DNA of 64,000 bases. Origin: Sphagnum compactum. Its lineage: Eukaryota > Bryophyta > Sphagnopsida > Sphagnales. The DNA lies in contig OZ234497.1 in assembly GCA_965153455.1 (NCBI GenBank), positions 5,518,001-5,582,000 on the forward strand. Reading direction: 5' to 3'. Of this stretch, positions 1 through 15,474 are shown piece by piece (position 1 is the first letter of the stretch; every line of letters starts with the position of its first letter). The position numbers and the translations under genes are program-made. The notes below the pieces were generated by a model. It made no database searches and had not been told where the DNA came from. It worked only from the letters and a program-made list of their open reading frames with translations.

Positions 1-1400
<1,400 letters not shown>

Positions 1401-2664
1401 CCATAACCATCCCTAAACCCAACCATCATCCATCCTAAGAATCTTGACACTCCTTCAACCGAATGTTTCATTAGCAACCTACTAGTTAGCACAAGGTACC
1501 AACTTGGGCTCTCATTGGCCCAATGATTCTGTAACCATCTACTACTTGGGGATGAATCCTAAACCTACATTGGTACCCATGGTTAATAAATTCTTGCTTT
1601 CTTTACATTCTTCTAACCATGGTAAAATTATATCCCATCATAAGACTAATAAATCAAAGGCCCTCTGAGTCCAAATTTAACATTTTCCTGGGTTAAATTA
1701 ATATGGCCCATTAGTAAAAAGGCCTAACTCGAGAAGGTGAAGGTAACTTACCAGCATGGCTGGTGGTGGTAATGGTGGTGGTGGGTGGTTCACCCTAACC
1801 AATTGCATTGTTTATTACCATGGTTAGCTGTTGGATGACAGGAATACAATGAAAAAATGTTTCGTGTTCACATATCATCCATCAATATGTACCTTCATTA
1901 TTAGTGGGTGTCAAACCTTTTTCTTCAAGTTATTAGAGTTATCCGTAAAGTCATGCCCCGTTGGGTCTGAGTTGCACCCCTCCCTCCCTCCCTCATTGGA
2001 TGCTTCATCCATCCCCCTCCTGGCAGTTTTCTCTCAAAGTAATGAAATTTTATTAAATAAAGGTATGAAATACTGGGATCTCTATTGCAAACTTTTTTCT
2101 TTTTAATTGGGGGGGGGAGTGTGCCTTGGTAACCCACTCTGGAAACTTCTTGCTTGATCCCATTACACCAAGGAATTGGTGGGTTGGTTCCCGAGTGTTG
2201 GGGACTAGGCGGCCGAAATCTTAAAAAATGTTGAATCTTATAGTGAAGCTCAATTTTTCGGTTTTAAGGATTTTCGATAGCAATGAGCTTTGTGTAAGAT
2301 GTAAAGATTTTAGATGCTAATTTCTATGTAGCTTAGAGACAATTCCATGTGAAAGAAGTACTTTGTTTAGTTAGTCATCAATCGAATCTCTTGAAATGAA
2401 ATTTGCTTTTTCTCTCAAGGACAATATCATAGAAAGAAAGTGGGGTCACTTTTGGTTGGGAAAATGTTAGGGTTGGTGGAAGTCCCTTGTACGATTAAAT
2501 CTAAAAGAAAAAAGTATGGCGTAAAGGCAAAGGCAACATGACTTTTATTGCATGCACGCCATTGCTCGGAGCATCATCATGAATGTTCATGAAGTTTCAT
2601 CATCATATGAGTTTGTAAGACATTTTTATGGTGAAATAATAGAACACGAGAGCAACCTTTGAAC

Positions 2665-2985
2665 AATACTACCGATAAAATTTTACATCATATCAACCCT
2701 TTTAGGCCCACTTGGTGACTCAAATGTCTCATTATTGAATCACGGACATCATGGATGGCTTTGAAAATTACAACGTCGAGAATGGAATGACTTTTACCAA
2801 TAAAATGTTCATTACACGGAAGGAAGAAGGCATTGGAGACTTAGAACAATATACCGATCGAATTCATCATCTTAACCAACCCACCCATTTAGGCCCCACT
2901 TGGTGAGTGGCAACTCAAAGGTCGTATTATTGACTTACGGACATGAACCTTGAAAATTTACAAAGTTGAGAGAAATAGCAATGAC
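2665..2985. repeat. Imperfect tandem duplication, unit about 180 bp
   Basis: Two diverged copies start near 2665 and 2846. Both read in order: AACAATA..ACCGAT, TTTAGGCCC followed by ACTTGGTGA, a CTCAAA..TC..ATTATTGA segment, ACGGACAT and AATGACTTTT. Small insertions separate them. No coding potential is seen. Confidence 0.7.
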
Positions 2986-5044
2986 TTTTCTTACATATAA
3001 AAAATAGATTAATATGAATTCAAAAAAAAATGATATTAATAAAAAATGATGCAAGACTCTTTTATTGGAAGGTTGATGAAATCTTTTTCATTAATATTAT
3101 CATATTTTTTGGGTATTACGACTATTTTTCCAAAAAAAATTTCCTAAACCTATTCTTTCTTTTTTGAAAGGGGAAAAAAAGAAAGGGGATGATTGAATGA
3201 ATGCCGTAACCTTAAATGAGTATCTATTTAAGGTGCATTCACACTTGATGTTAAGTCAGTGTTAAATTAAAAATCTAGGTGGCATCCTAGGTGGCATTAC
3301 AATATTAAATAGGTGATAACTTAATGGTAAGTGAATGTTAGCTAGTTGATTGTCCTCCCCTTATGTCAAGTTACAAACCAATAGGGTTATTATTATTATT
3401 ATTATTATTATTTAAAAAATTAATTAATTTGGTGATGTAGCCACACTCACAACCACCAATAGGAAATTAGCCAAATTTGGCTACAGGTCAGAGAGGGAAG
3501 TTGCAAGTGTTAAGAATCTGGCCATATATTTTGGCAACTAGCTGGAACCTATTTTTCTAAATATGGCGATCTCAAAAAAGGAAAAAAACTGTAGAAGAGC
3601 CCTAAACCCTAAACCCTACTCTCAATCAGCCCACAAGATGTACTTGGGAGAGAATTTGGCTCTTCTATAAAGAGACAAGCAAGCTAGATGCAATGCATCT
3701 AGACTTCAATTAGGTGAGGGGCCCAAGGGTCAAAAGAAGGCACAAAATGCATGCAATTTTCAAATCTACATAATAAAAAATAATTTGGGTAATTAGTTGA
3801 AGAAATATCTATTTTTTTAAAAATAAAAATTTAACTAAAAAAATTGACCATGAAGAATGAATCCTTTGTTTCATGAAGCCAATGAGAAGGCTCAGCCTAA
3901 TTCATTCATTCATTCGGGTCCAGTTCTTTTCTTGGGTTTTTCCCCTGTTCCCAATGTGTTCCCATCATGTTCCCATGGGATTCCCAAGTTGTTGTTTCCC
4001 CCCAAGATGTTCCCAATAGCACCTCACATTTATCACATACGGTTGTGCCCAAAGTTCAACTCTCATGTAATGCAAACTAAAGAGGTGGGGGGCCATAGGG
4101 GCTTTATTTCTATTTTGCAATTGGAGGTCAAAAGAGATGCTTCGATTTGGGAGTGCCCGATGTTACCAAAAATTTGATGATGGGCCAATCAATATGACTC
4201 CTTCAACCCCCCAAAAAAAAGAAGAAGTTTGTGAGTACACCCATGAGCTAATTAATATGAATCGCATAATGCCATTAACTATCATAAAGGGGCGATGTAT
4301 GATGAAAGAAAATAGCAAGTTTAACCTTGAAAAAGGCTCAATAGTAAACCATCTTATACACATAACTAACCATCTTCTTATAGACATGGCATATACACAT
4401 GGATAATATGATGACATTGGAAATACCACTTGAAATTCACCAACTTGGAATTGGCCACCATCATCCATTGTACTCAATTTGGATTTGTCACACATCGGAT
4501 GATACCACGTCAAACCAAATAACCAAAATGATTGGGATTCATGGTCTTCCTTGGTATAGCCTAAGTCATGTGGAATATTGGGGGGGGGGCTCAAATCATG
4601 AGGGATGTTGCACCAATTGCATTTCATCCATTACTAGGTATAAAAAATGACCACGGATGGAAGGAAATGTTAGCCCATATGCGGTGCTAATTTGATGAAA
4701 ACCCATTTAGTCTTACTTAGTTAAAGAAGCAAGGTTCAATCAAAGCAAAGTATCTTTAACCACAACTACATCACCAAGGTTCCACCTTGGTTAACTATCA
4801 TGTAAACCCTCCTACTTCCCCCTTGCACTACCTAGGTGACTAACCATGTATGTGGGTAATAAGTATCATACGAAGAAAGGTAGGGAATGTAAATGGTTGC
4901 TATGTAGTTAGGCACGGTAAGTAAGGCCCTTAGTAATTACTAGGTAAGTAGATGAAATATGAATGGTTTAGTTCATGGTTAACAATCATGTTCAGCCATG
5001 GGACAAGAATACAATGAAAAAGTGTTTCCTGTCCACACACACAC

Positions 5045-5094
5045 ACCATCCATCCATCCATCCATCCATCTCCATCCATCCATCCATCCATCAT
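5045..5094. repeat. (CATC)n microsatellite
   Basis: Two runs of CATC separated by one imperfect unit. The open frames over it encode only Trp-Met-Asp or Ile-His-Pro simple repeats and are not genes. Confidence 0.9.
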
Positions 5095-6479
5095 GGTGAA
5101 CTGGTGGGTGGTGTGGTTTACTCCGATGGCGAGTGTGTGCATTCCAACTTCACACAAAGTTCTAGTAATGAATTGTTGTTGTTAATTTGATTGTTCAAAA
5201 CTCTTATAACTCACTTCACAACTTCACTCATTTCATATCCTTTTTTGTTTAAGAGAATACGACATGATCAATTATTGTAGCTTGCATGTTCCACAACATG
5301 ATGCATTTGACTCCACACACATCCACAACTCCTGGCAATCAAGCACATCTTGAGATACCACTACCAAGGAGAGAGTGCATCCATCCGAAGTGGAAACATT
5401 TTTTGCATTGATGATGGGTCCTTTTATCGGTGATGGGTCCTTATCATCCTATCACAAATAAAAAGATAGGATGATAAGGACCACCATGAATAGGATATCG
5501 ATCAAAGGACCATACATGATATCAATACCACCAATTATGATGATAAGGACCATCATCAAGGATTTCCATACCTAGTGTCCAAGAGAAGGGACCTAAATAT
5601 TGTTGGAATGGTGATATTTATACCCACTCTCTTGGGCACTATCTATTGCACCAAAACATACACATTAACTTGAGGTTATAACACTTCAACATTAGAAGTA
5701 GCTTGGACAAGTTATGATGAGATCATGTGATTTTCAAACCCTAAAAATGTTTGGTAATCTAAATAAAGTTTAAGAGGCTATAAATTAAGGCTTTACAAGT
5801 AAAAGGAAGTAATTATTGTATATTTCATTTATTTCAAAGATCTAGATTATGGTTAATTTTGTTAAGTAGCCCTCTTTTTTTTCTTTTGCAAATCTTGGTT
5901 TTAAGTTGCAATTTTAAATTAACTATATTAAGTAATATATGTTGTTAATGTATCATAGAAGACAATGGAATGAGCCATGTAATTATAATTATACATAAAT
6001 GCAAAAATATTATGACTATCTCGGCATTACCCTTGTGTATTTTCAAGGTTCATTCTAAAATTGGTACAAATAACATTTCATATAGCCCCCACTTGTGAAG
6101 TGAGCATAATCATTCCTTGTAAGAGTAGCCAAATATATTTAAACATTATCTTGACATTTGATGCAGGGTGTTTTGGTTTGATCATGCAAAACACATGATT
6201 TAACCAATATTGACAAGTTCCCCAATTTATAACCCAAGGGGCAAACACAAAACATTATGAAAGAATTAAATGTAGGTTACTCTTCGACACAAAAGGTACA
6301 CATGCCCATTGGTGATGTCCAACAAGCAATTAATTATTTTTTTAAATCATCATGCCCCATTTTATTGTGATAAATATGGTTATGTAAATAATGTAAATGT
6401 TAAAAAAATTGGTGTGGCATGTTAGTTGAACCTTTCCACTTTAAGTGGAAGACCTTAAGTTCTTTTGTCATTTTCATAT

Positions 6480-6990
6480 TCATGTTGAATGAAGTCATTC
6501 CTACGTTGTGCTCCCAAAGGAGATGCTTGTGCTCCTTGGGGAAATGGTTATGTTTCTTTGAGAAATGTTTGCATTTGTCTTCTTTTTTTAATGAAAAATC
6601 ACCAAAAAAGGACACAATTTTTAAAAATTTAAACTATCACAATTTTATTTTATTTTAAATTTGCCAAATTCATGCCTACTAGTTACACATTTATGAATTG
6701 CTTGAAAAATAGTCACTAGTTAAATTGAAATCTACCGAGGGATGCTTGCCATTTTGGCTCCACCATGGAATTGAAAAAAAAATGGTTTATATTCCCCAAG
6801 GAAATGGTTGCATGTTCTTCAATTAAATGTTTGTGTTCCTTGGGGAAATCGTTGTGTTATCTATAAAGATGTTTGAAAGTATGTTCTCTAAGAACATCTT
6901 TGTGTTCCCCAAGGTATTGCTTGTGTTCCCTAAGAACCTAGTTCTGTTTTTGGGGGAAATGGTAAGGGAAACGGTTTTGTTGCCCTAGGG
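6480..6990. repeat. Degenerate short tandem repeat, unit about 25-35 bp
   Basis: Variants of the phrase TTCCTTGGGGAAATGGTT, often preceded by TTGTG, recur with substitutions and gaps, for example near 6530, 6795, 6835, 6905 and 6950. Units are too diverged to set an exact period by eye. Confidence 0.5.
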
Positions 6991-9900
6991 AAAGCCTTTT
7001 TATTTATTTTAAACTTAGGCTGGAGGATTTTTAAATGAATAAATGAATTGGCTCATTTTTTTTCTCCTTGAAAAATGTGGCTAAACCATTTTTTCTTCCT
7101 TGGCAAACTAACTAGGGAAGTGGGCCAAGTTGCACATCAAAACCATCCCAAGAACCACATTCATTCAAGAAAGTCATTTGAAGAAGAATGTGTTTGTTGG
7201 GGGGAAATTTTTTGAATTCGAAACCTCTTACTTGATTAGGTGGTTTTTAACCATTGCATCACAAACTTTTATTTGAAAGAAGGGGGAACCAAAGATAGAT
7301 AATACATTTATGATAATTGGGGTATAATAAAAATGTTTTGACAAAACATTTTTCTAGTTGGGCCTTTGTCAAGTGTAGTAATGTCAAGCCGCACCTAGTG
7401 CCACATGTAATTCATTGTTCTTATTTAATGTTTGCCAACTCAAGGGTTTAGGTTCATGTTCTTGTGACTTGGGCTCAAACCAACAACCTTGAATTGGTGG
7501 AATCAACACAAGAACTAAATTGTGGAACTAGCATTTTGCTAGAACCCAAAATATTGAAAAAAACCATGAAAAACAAAATTTGAAAATAGTTTCAAGTTTT
7601 TTGCAAGCTTAAAATGTAAGGATTCATCATTTTTCAAAACCCAAAAAAATTCAAATATCTCATTAGCGAATGCAAATAGGATAACACGAATCACATTCGC
7701 TTGCTTTTTTACTACTTTTGGGGAAATATTTTAAAAATATTCTTGGAATATTGTTGAAAAAATCTTCAAAAAATTTAATTAAAAAAATCTTCGTATTATT
7801 TTATTAAATTTTATGTTAAAAATTTGGCAAAAAATGTCATTTAAAAAAATAAATTCATTTACAAGTCTTTTTACTACTCAAAAGCAAATGTTTAATGAAT
7901 TTTTTTGTTATTTTTTTACTCATTGGACTAATTTTAAATTAATCCATATGTTCCCATGATATATTAAAAATACAATTTTGTAACAAATCTTACAATTTCA
8001 ACATCAGATTAAATTACGACTTTAAAACATGAAAAAACCAAGCAAGCATTACATTTGCTATGGTATGTGTTATTGTAACTGCACCCTACCATGAAGAGGA
8101 TTCAAACCCTAATCAAAGAAAGATCTCGCCCACTACCATTCATGCCATACCTGCACCCAAACTAAGTTTGAAAACATGCATACATCAAATTCACAAGTGC
8201 TTGCACAATCACACTTACAATGTGATCACCATTTAAACTCAATGGGATTCCATATGTAATCATGTGGAAGAAAATCCAAAATCAAAACCAAGCCATATGA
8301 AACCCATAAAAACAATCATACAAAACTAATACACCACCAAAAAGGCCATCTTCATCTATCATTTCCATCTGCATTTGCATAGCTAGAAACAAATGCAATG
8401 GCATACCAAACCCTTGTAAACTTACATTGTCAACCCATAATGTTATTGTTATCATTAGTAGGAATGTGGGTCTAATTCAAAAAAAATCTCATTGCCCATT
8501 TGTATGAAATCACCATAAATTCACTACGGCTCTCAATTAATAATCAACAAGTTGATATAGACAAGTGAATTCACTAAGATATGATCAAAGAAGAATTTTA
8601 CATGTCATGATGTATTTAGGTTATATTTGTAATTTTTTATCATCATTATTGTATTCTATTTTTTCATAGTTTAATCATACATATTATATATAGTTGTTGG
8701 TATTGAAAGATTTGAACCTTGGTCGCTCTAAAGAGACAATCAATTGTCTTTGTCAACCAATTACCATTTAACATTGAAATCTAACATGTCAAAGATTAAA
8801 TATGTCACAAATACATCAAATTGTTTTATAAATTTTTGACATATATATTTATTATTACATTTTTTTCGAATGACACAAAAGAAAACTCATTCTTGAATTT
8901 TTTTCAAAATTCTACACTTGTACATAGTAAATAAACGTACCAAATTTCAAAGCATTTAAAGGAGAACACATTTGAATGCTATTGTTTAAAAACAATTTGA
9001 AACACACTTTTTAACGAACAAAATGATTTCATGACATGATTTGTACAGATCTATATTTTTATAATAAACTTTGAAAAAAAATTAAAGTTTTTATGTAAAA
9101 AAGTAATAGATAAATAAATATAATGCAAATATTAATTCCCCACATTTTAGCCATTTTTAATTAATGAATTATTATTATATATTAAGTTCTTGAATATTAC
9201 ATTACAAACTGAAAATTATATTATGTCCATATAAACTACATTTTATTATCATTATCTTAATTTTTAATATATTACATGTTAATTATGAAATATAATATAA
9301 ATAATTCACTAACTATAATGTATTGAAACATATAATAAAATTATATTCAAAATGTTTCAACATAATATAATGTATTAAATATGTCTTCAATAAATTATTT
9401 TTTGTTAAATTATAAAGATACAACGTTGTGCATGTGATATAATATTTGCATATTAAAAATAACTATTTGATTTTACATAATGAATATTGAATTTTCACCT
9501 TGTTTTGTTTTGTATAATTTTTAAACATTTTATCAAGTGAAAGCCCAAAATAAAACATAGCATTTGTCTAAATTGTATGTAAAAATTATCTCTTACTTAA
9601 TTTAATTCAATTTAGTTTAAACAATCATGTAATATGTCATATTGTAACTAATTGATACACTAAAAGGTTATAATAAATAATAAATAAGTCTACACATTGC
9701 AAATGATATATGTTAATTAATGATTGATCATAACCTTATATCCAAGATTGAAAATAATCTTTTTAATAATACCAAAAATAACCTTAATGAAGTACTTGAA
9801 CTACAAGTGGAGATGATGATTATATAGTGATTCAAGTTTCATTCAAGGTGAAATGAAACAAAGGTATGGTGATCTAATTCACTTTTGAAGACCCCATGGG

Positions 9901-10378
9901 TTAGTGAAATATATGCACCCATTTTCATTCCAAGCAATAATTATCAAATATAAAGGGAAGCTCTTCATTGAACATAAATTTTGAGTAGACCACAAGGTCT
10001 AAGTGAATAATTAGTTAATTTTAGAATTTAGACTTGATGAAAGCAAAGTTGGAAAAGGTGCATTTATCCTCCACATTACCAAACATCATAACCATGCAAA
10101 ACTTCACCAACTTCACCATTAAACCTAAGCCTCCCCACAATCTAATTGTTGGGTTATAGTCGAAAGGAGGCTCCATGGCAACCACACATTGGTTTTGCAT
10201 TGTTAATTTCCAAAAAAAATTATTGATAAAAAATTATAGGGTCCAACAATGGCCAACAAACATATTAAAAGTCCTAAAATCCTTGGGGTGCCAAAATGTG
10301 CTTGAAGTATGGCCATGTGCCATAGAAAAGTTATTTCAACTTTTAAAGCAAACCAATCCTAGGAGACCTTAGTTGAAC

Positions 10379-10448
10379 ATCTCTTTGTGTCAAAAAGTGC
10401 CTCTCTAAATTAGTGATGTTTAACCTAAGTGTTTTTGACACAAGAGAT
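10379..10448. repeat. Inverted repeat (hairpin) with a nearby third copy
   Basis: Arms at 10379-10399 and 10428-10448 are reverse complements apart from one extra base and a short mismatched tip (core ATCTCTT..GTGTCAAAAA), with a 28-bp loop. A further copy of the left arm plus GTGCCTC lies near 10572-10600. It may be the remnant of a foldback transposon; no ends or target duplication were identified. Confidence 0.6.
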
Positions 10449-11149
10449 TTTTTTGACAAATGTTTAATCCAATTAGGTTGGTCAACGGGATTGGTTTGCT
10501 AAGGTTTCCATGATGGTTCAAAAACATCAAAAATTTGACAAGAGATGTTCAACCTAGTTGCCTAGTTGCATTAAACATCTATTGTGTCAAAAAGTGCCTC
10601 GCCAACTTAGTGATGAATCCTATTACAACTAAAGAAAATTATTCCTTCATTAAATTTGCAATTTCAACTCAAGCCTCCTTGATGACCATGTCCACAACCC
10701 TAATACCATTTATGCAATGCAACATAAACAATTTACTTCCAAAATAGAAAGCAATGTATGAAATTTCATAGGTAGGTTCTGTCCACCATGTCAAACACAA
10801 GGTATATTGTATTACACATGTTCAATGAATTTAAAGCAAAAGTTATTAACAAATAAAAGATCAAGTGTAAAATTAAAATGATTTTATTGCAATAGATCTA
10901 AAGACATCAAAACATGTTCATAAACATGGACCATAAGTTCAATAATGCACCTTGGTTTTTATCACAACCAAGACAGACCAATTTACAATAATGAAAAGAA
11001 AGTTCAAACCATCAACATCAAGAAACTTAACCAAGAAGCCAAAGCCAAAAAAAAACCAACTAAACTACATAAAAAAAGTAATCACCAAAGTAACTTAATA
11101 TTTTTCTCTTAATCCAATAATTAATGAAAACTAACTAATTAAACTTGAA

Positions 11150-11656
11150 TTTTCAACATGACCCCTCAAGTTCAAATCCACATCTAGTACATCAAACATA
11201 TTTTTAAATTTTCACAACTTGTTTGTACCTAAAAACTTTGTGAAAATGTCAACAACTTAATTTTTAGTATTGATATGAATAAGATCAAAACCTCCAACTA
11301 AACATTTTTCCCTCACAAAATGGTAATGCACTTCAATGTGCATAGACCTAGCCTGATATATTGAATTGTTAACAAGTAAATGATAATTATACATTCATCA
11401 ATTTTCCTACATCTATAAACAATTTTCATAATTAAACTACATCACTAGTAGCCATTGTTGCATTGCTTTATTCAGCCTTTGTGTTCGACAATGCAACTAT
11501 TAGTTGTTTGTAGTTGCTCCAACTAACAACACCACTTTCAAAAGAAAACATGAAATCACTAATTGATTTTTTGTTTGAAATGTTATTAACCCAATCAACA
11601 TTGATGTACCCATGTACTTTCGACTTCAATGTTAGGCAATTATCAAAGATTGACAT
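11150..11656 (-). mobile_element. Ty1/copia retrotransposon relic: RNase H end, polypurine tract, start of 3' LTR
   Basis: On the minus strand an open stretch (11656-11468) translates to a copia RNase H segment with the family phrases DWVNNISNKKSISDFMF, SWSNYKQ and VALSNTKAE. After frame breaks, the C-terminal end follows: HYHFVREK, VVDIFTK, and DLNLRGHVENS near 11180. It contains stop codons and is inactive. Directly beyond it is a purine-rich tract (CTTGAGGGGTCA, 11170-11159), then TGTTGAAAATTC, a typical copia LTR start at 11158. The LTR runs toward lower coordinates and its other end was not found. Upstream integrase and reverse transcriptase domains are not recognisable. Confidence 0.8.
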
Positions 11657-11659
11657 ATA

Positions 11660-14600
11660 TGATTCTCAAACTAGTTCTTTGTTTGGTTATCACTATGAGA
11701 ACTAATGGACATTAGTACAAGGGATAAATGATTGCCTAATTTTCAGCCATGTGAAAACCAACTCCCCTTTAAATTTTTTAAAAGTGGAAACCAACTAGGT
11801 TTTAGGAGAGAACCTACATCTAATTCTTAAGGTAGTGCATAGATTAAGGTTGAGATTAGGGAGGCAGTTGGGGTTAGGGTGCCATTAATTTAGCTTAAAC
11901 ATTAATTTAGATTAATTTATAGTTCATGTCAATGCCTCTTAGGAGATAATGGGAAAAACAAAAAGTCATGAGCTATATTTTTAAATTCATGAATGTTGTT
12001 CATGATGTTTTGTGTTTTGTTGCTTTTCATTTTTAATTGTTTGAACTTGGAACGTTGTATTGTGTGTTTATGCTCCTTGTGGGTTGTCCATTGGTGTTTT
12101 TCCCAATTGCTTGCTACTGTTCCACTTGCCATTGCCTACTTGTGTTCCTTTGGATGTTGTTTGTTGGTGTTCTTCTTGGTTATGTTCATTGTTACTTGCT
12201 AACGCTACTTGTCATCACGAATTACTACCATTGCTAGAATTTCATACCAAGTATTTACACCACCCTTGTTGGTGTTATTGTTTATCATTGCTTGCTAGTG
12301 TTACTTGTGTTGTTATCATGTTAGGTACTTTCCCTCCACTCAAGTTATGTGTAGGTGATGGACATTTTTTTCAAGCTTCATAAACATGGTTAGCAAGCAA
12401 GGTAAGATTTTTAAAAAAAATATTTTCCTTTTTTTCGTCTTTTGCTTTTTTACTTGATTAGTGTTTCTATTTGATTTTATGTTTTTCTTCTTTTTGTTTT
12501 ATTTTCTTGTTTTTGCTTTAACCCACTTATGTTGAATGCAAGTATTGGAATTAAAATTCATAAGTCTTTTTCATTGCTTGATTTAAGTAATAGTGAAGTG
12601 GGTTCATTTTTCCTTTATTTATTTACTTTTCTTGTTGTCATTAGTGTTTTTATTTAACTTGTAAGACTAGCTTACTTTTTTTTTCCTTCTTATCCTTGAT
12701 TAATTTTAAAAAACAAACACAAATTTCCTTTGGTAATTTTCAAGTGTTTTTTTTTCATTTTCTTCTTTAAATTTTTTTTTAATTACTTTTGTGTGTGTAG
12801 GAGTTATATTAATTTTTCATATACATACACAAAAACATAACAAAAATTCATCAAATTATTGTGTTAACAATAACAAATATATTGATCCTAAATGTTTCAA
12901 GTCGTGCATTTTGTCTTTTGTTGCAATAGTTTAGTTCTAATTTCAAGCCCAAAAATAAACATAAGAAAGGCTTAAATTCATAAAATAAAACAAATGAAAT
13001 AATTGTACGGAAAAAACATGTGTTTGTATACCATTATTTTCTTGCCAAAAAGTTTAACAAGGAAGTGTGTTGTTTTGCCAGAATAAAAAAGGAGAAACAA
13101 AAAAAGGGGGAAGAAGTTCAATATATTTGGTAATTCTATTTCCAATTTTTTTGCTGCAAATGTATTTTTCAAGAAAAATGATGTGCAACAGACACAATGT
13201 TTGGAGGATTTAAGGTTCCTAATTGTGAAAAATCATTTGCCTTTGTGGTTTATGCAAAATGTTTGGTTAAAACATTTCAATATGCATTTGTGTCCAAGAG
13301 TTGTTTTTTCATTACAAAACATAGTTTTCACAATATTTCTTGCACAAGTTAATGGAAAAAAAAAATCTATATGTTTTGCTAGCATTAACAAAATGTGATT
13401 GTGCGACTCCAAGCTTAGACCTTTAGATGTCAAAAGGTGCACATGACATTTTTACATTATTGATCAAATTTTTGGGGGCTAATTAGTAGCCAAAAAATGT
13501 TGTGTTCAACATATTGAGGGAACATATATTATTGGACAAACTTTGGCCAAAAGTTTGATTGAGTTCTTTGACAAATATGCTTGAGGGAAAAAAAATCTTG
13601 CTTATGTGAAAGATGAGGGGTCTAACCTAAATACTATGATTGTAACATTAAAATCAATTATAAGTTGTGAGGTATTAGGTTTGGGGGAAAGTTTATAGGG
13701 AACTTGTTTTAGGCATGCATTTTTAACATGTCAATATGCTACAATGGATGAAAAAGTCTACAAAGGTTTGAAAAATGTGTTTATCAAGTCTACACGAGGA
13801 GATTTGCAAAAATATATCACTTGATTCAAAAAATCAAGGAAAGGTAGACATGAGTGGAATAAAACATGTAATGTGAAAACTTCAGGGAAATTGAATACCC
13901 CAATAAAAACCAAGTATCTTTTCTTTTTTACTTAATAAACTTTTTATTTTCATTTCCTTTTGAAGTTCTTGCACAAAATATAATTTAAACTTTTTATATA
14001 TATTCATAGATTAATAAAATCATTTTTTTATAAAAAGCTTTGCAGTTCAAAGAAGCTCTAATACTTTGTTATAACAAACAAAATACTTTGAGGATGACTA
14101 CAAGAATGCCACCTCTTTTGACATGGCACATTTCTCAAGTTATTACTGATTGTTTTGACCTTATTGTATCTGTTTGTATTTTGAACCAGTCTAAGGACCA
14201 TTAGTTGTTAAAAGATGCATTGAATTTTGCCATATCCATGAATCTAAAATCCAAAGATGAAACTGAAACTACAACTTCCTTTGATAACCTAATGGATGAA
14301 GATGCAAACGTTGTTTTTGAGTTAACATGTTTGGCTTCCAACATAAAATAAGAAGTTGTTAGGGTTTCAAAAATTTTCCTTTCCTTTCTAAATGAAAAAA
14401 AGAAGTTTATAATATGTTCTCCTTGAAGTTGGACACTCAATTTAAAAGTCTTTTTCTAGTGTCTTCATTTATTCACCATGAGCAAGGGATATTCATAACT
14501 TTGAATAAGAACCGAAACTAGCTAAATTCTCAAAAAAAAAGGAGAACTACTCAACATTGGTTGCAACAATTCCATCTGGGTTGATGCTATTACCAAATCT

Positions 14601-15300
14601 AGTTCAAGAGAATAGATGCTTTCATTAGAATTGGGAAAACTTTGTAATTGTATTTCTTTGTTATAGCACAATAGCTAGCTACATCTAGGCCAACAAATTC
14701 TCGTAAGCATTGGAGTCTTTTGAGACATGGGTCCAACATGGTGTAGTTTCACTCAATGCCTTGTCAACTTACAATTGTTTATTCCTTCCAATTCCTTTGA
14801 ATCTTGTGTTTATCCCCCCACAAGCTTGCTGCAGCTTCGAATGAGGACACAACTAAAAACTCTTTAGTGCAATCAAACCTGATGACTATTTTTTCCTCTT
14901 GCCACTAGGAATACAATAGAAACTCAGAAACTCAAGATGCAGATTCTATATACTAAGTGTTGAGATCGTGATGATGGTCTGACACTTTCTTATGACTCTC
15001 ATAAAGGTTATGATTACACTCGTTAGATCTTCAAAATCTTGTTGGGAAGATTTTTCTGCAATCTCATAGATATGATTTCTGTGTTGATCATGCACATTTA
15101 GAATTGAAGTGTATTACATTATCACATAGCGTCCAACATTATTACTGATAATTGGTTCTAACGCTAAATGGTAGCATATCATACATTGCCTAATGGATAG
15201 GTACATAATCATTTGCCAAGTTGAGATGATCCTGCTAAAAAATAGGGAGAGGTGAATTGAGAAGTTAATATCAATAAACCTCAATTGTCTTTGTGGTGAT
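11660..15300. other. AT-rich intergenic stretch, nothing recognisable
   Basis: Only short open frames occur. Positions 12000-12330 hold a loose repeat of TTGTTGGTGTT and CTTGCTA-like phrases that produces overlapping Cys/Leu-rich frames in all three registers, typical of low-complexity DNA. Positions 12400-12800 are T-rich. No domain was recognised. Confidence 0.45.
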
Positions 15301-15474
15301 GTTGGGTTTTACTACCTTTTGGGATAACTCCAGCATTCACTGTCCACTCCCTTCATCCAAACTCCTCGTTAGAGTGTTGATTATACAATGGACCAAGAAC
15401 GTCCTTGGATTGATATCTGGCATGCCACAGAAGCTAGTTAGAAATAAGCTCTTGGAGAGTTTGCAATAACTGCC

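Larger units (their letters stand above)
1401..10370. other. AT-rich gene-poor stretch with degenerate repeats
   Basis: No gene can be supported. The open frames are short, lack recognisable domains and often fall in low-complexity DNA. Visible structure includes a dispersed repeat at about 1463-1530 also found near 58.6 kb; a second one at about 1835-1870 and 4995-5030; a tandem duplication at 2665-2985; a (TTA)n run at about 3387-3412; and three telomere-type CCCTAAA units near 3598-3620. From about 8.6 to 9.8 kb the DNA is extremely AT-rich with no other structure noticed. Confidence 0.5.

Noticed and set aside
4163-4627. 154-residue minus-strand open frame
   Set aside because: Low-complexity, Trp/Ile/Ser-rich product with no recognisable motif, overlapped by frames of similar length on the other strand. 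Probably chance in repeat DNA.
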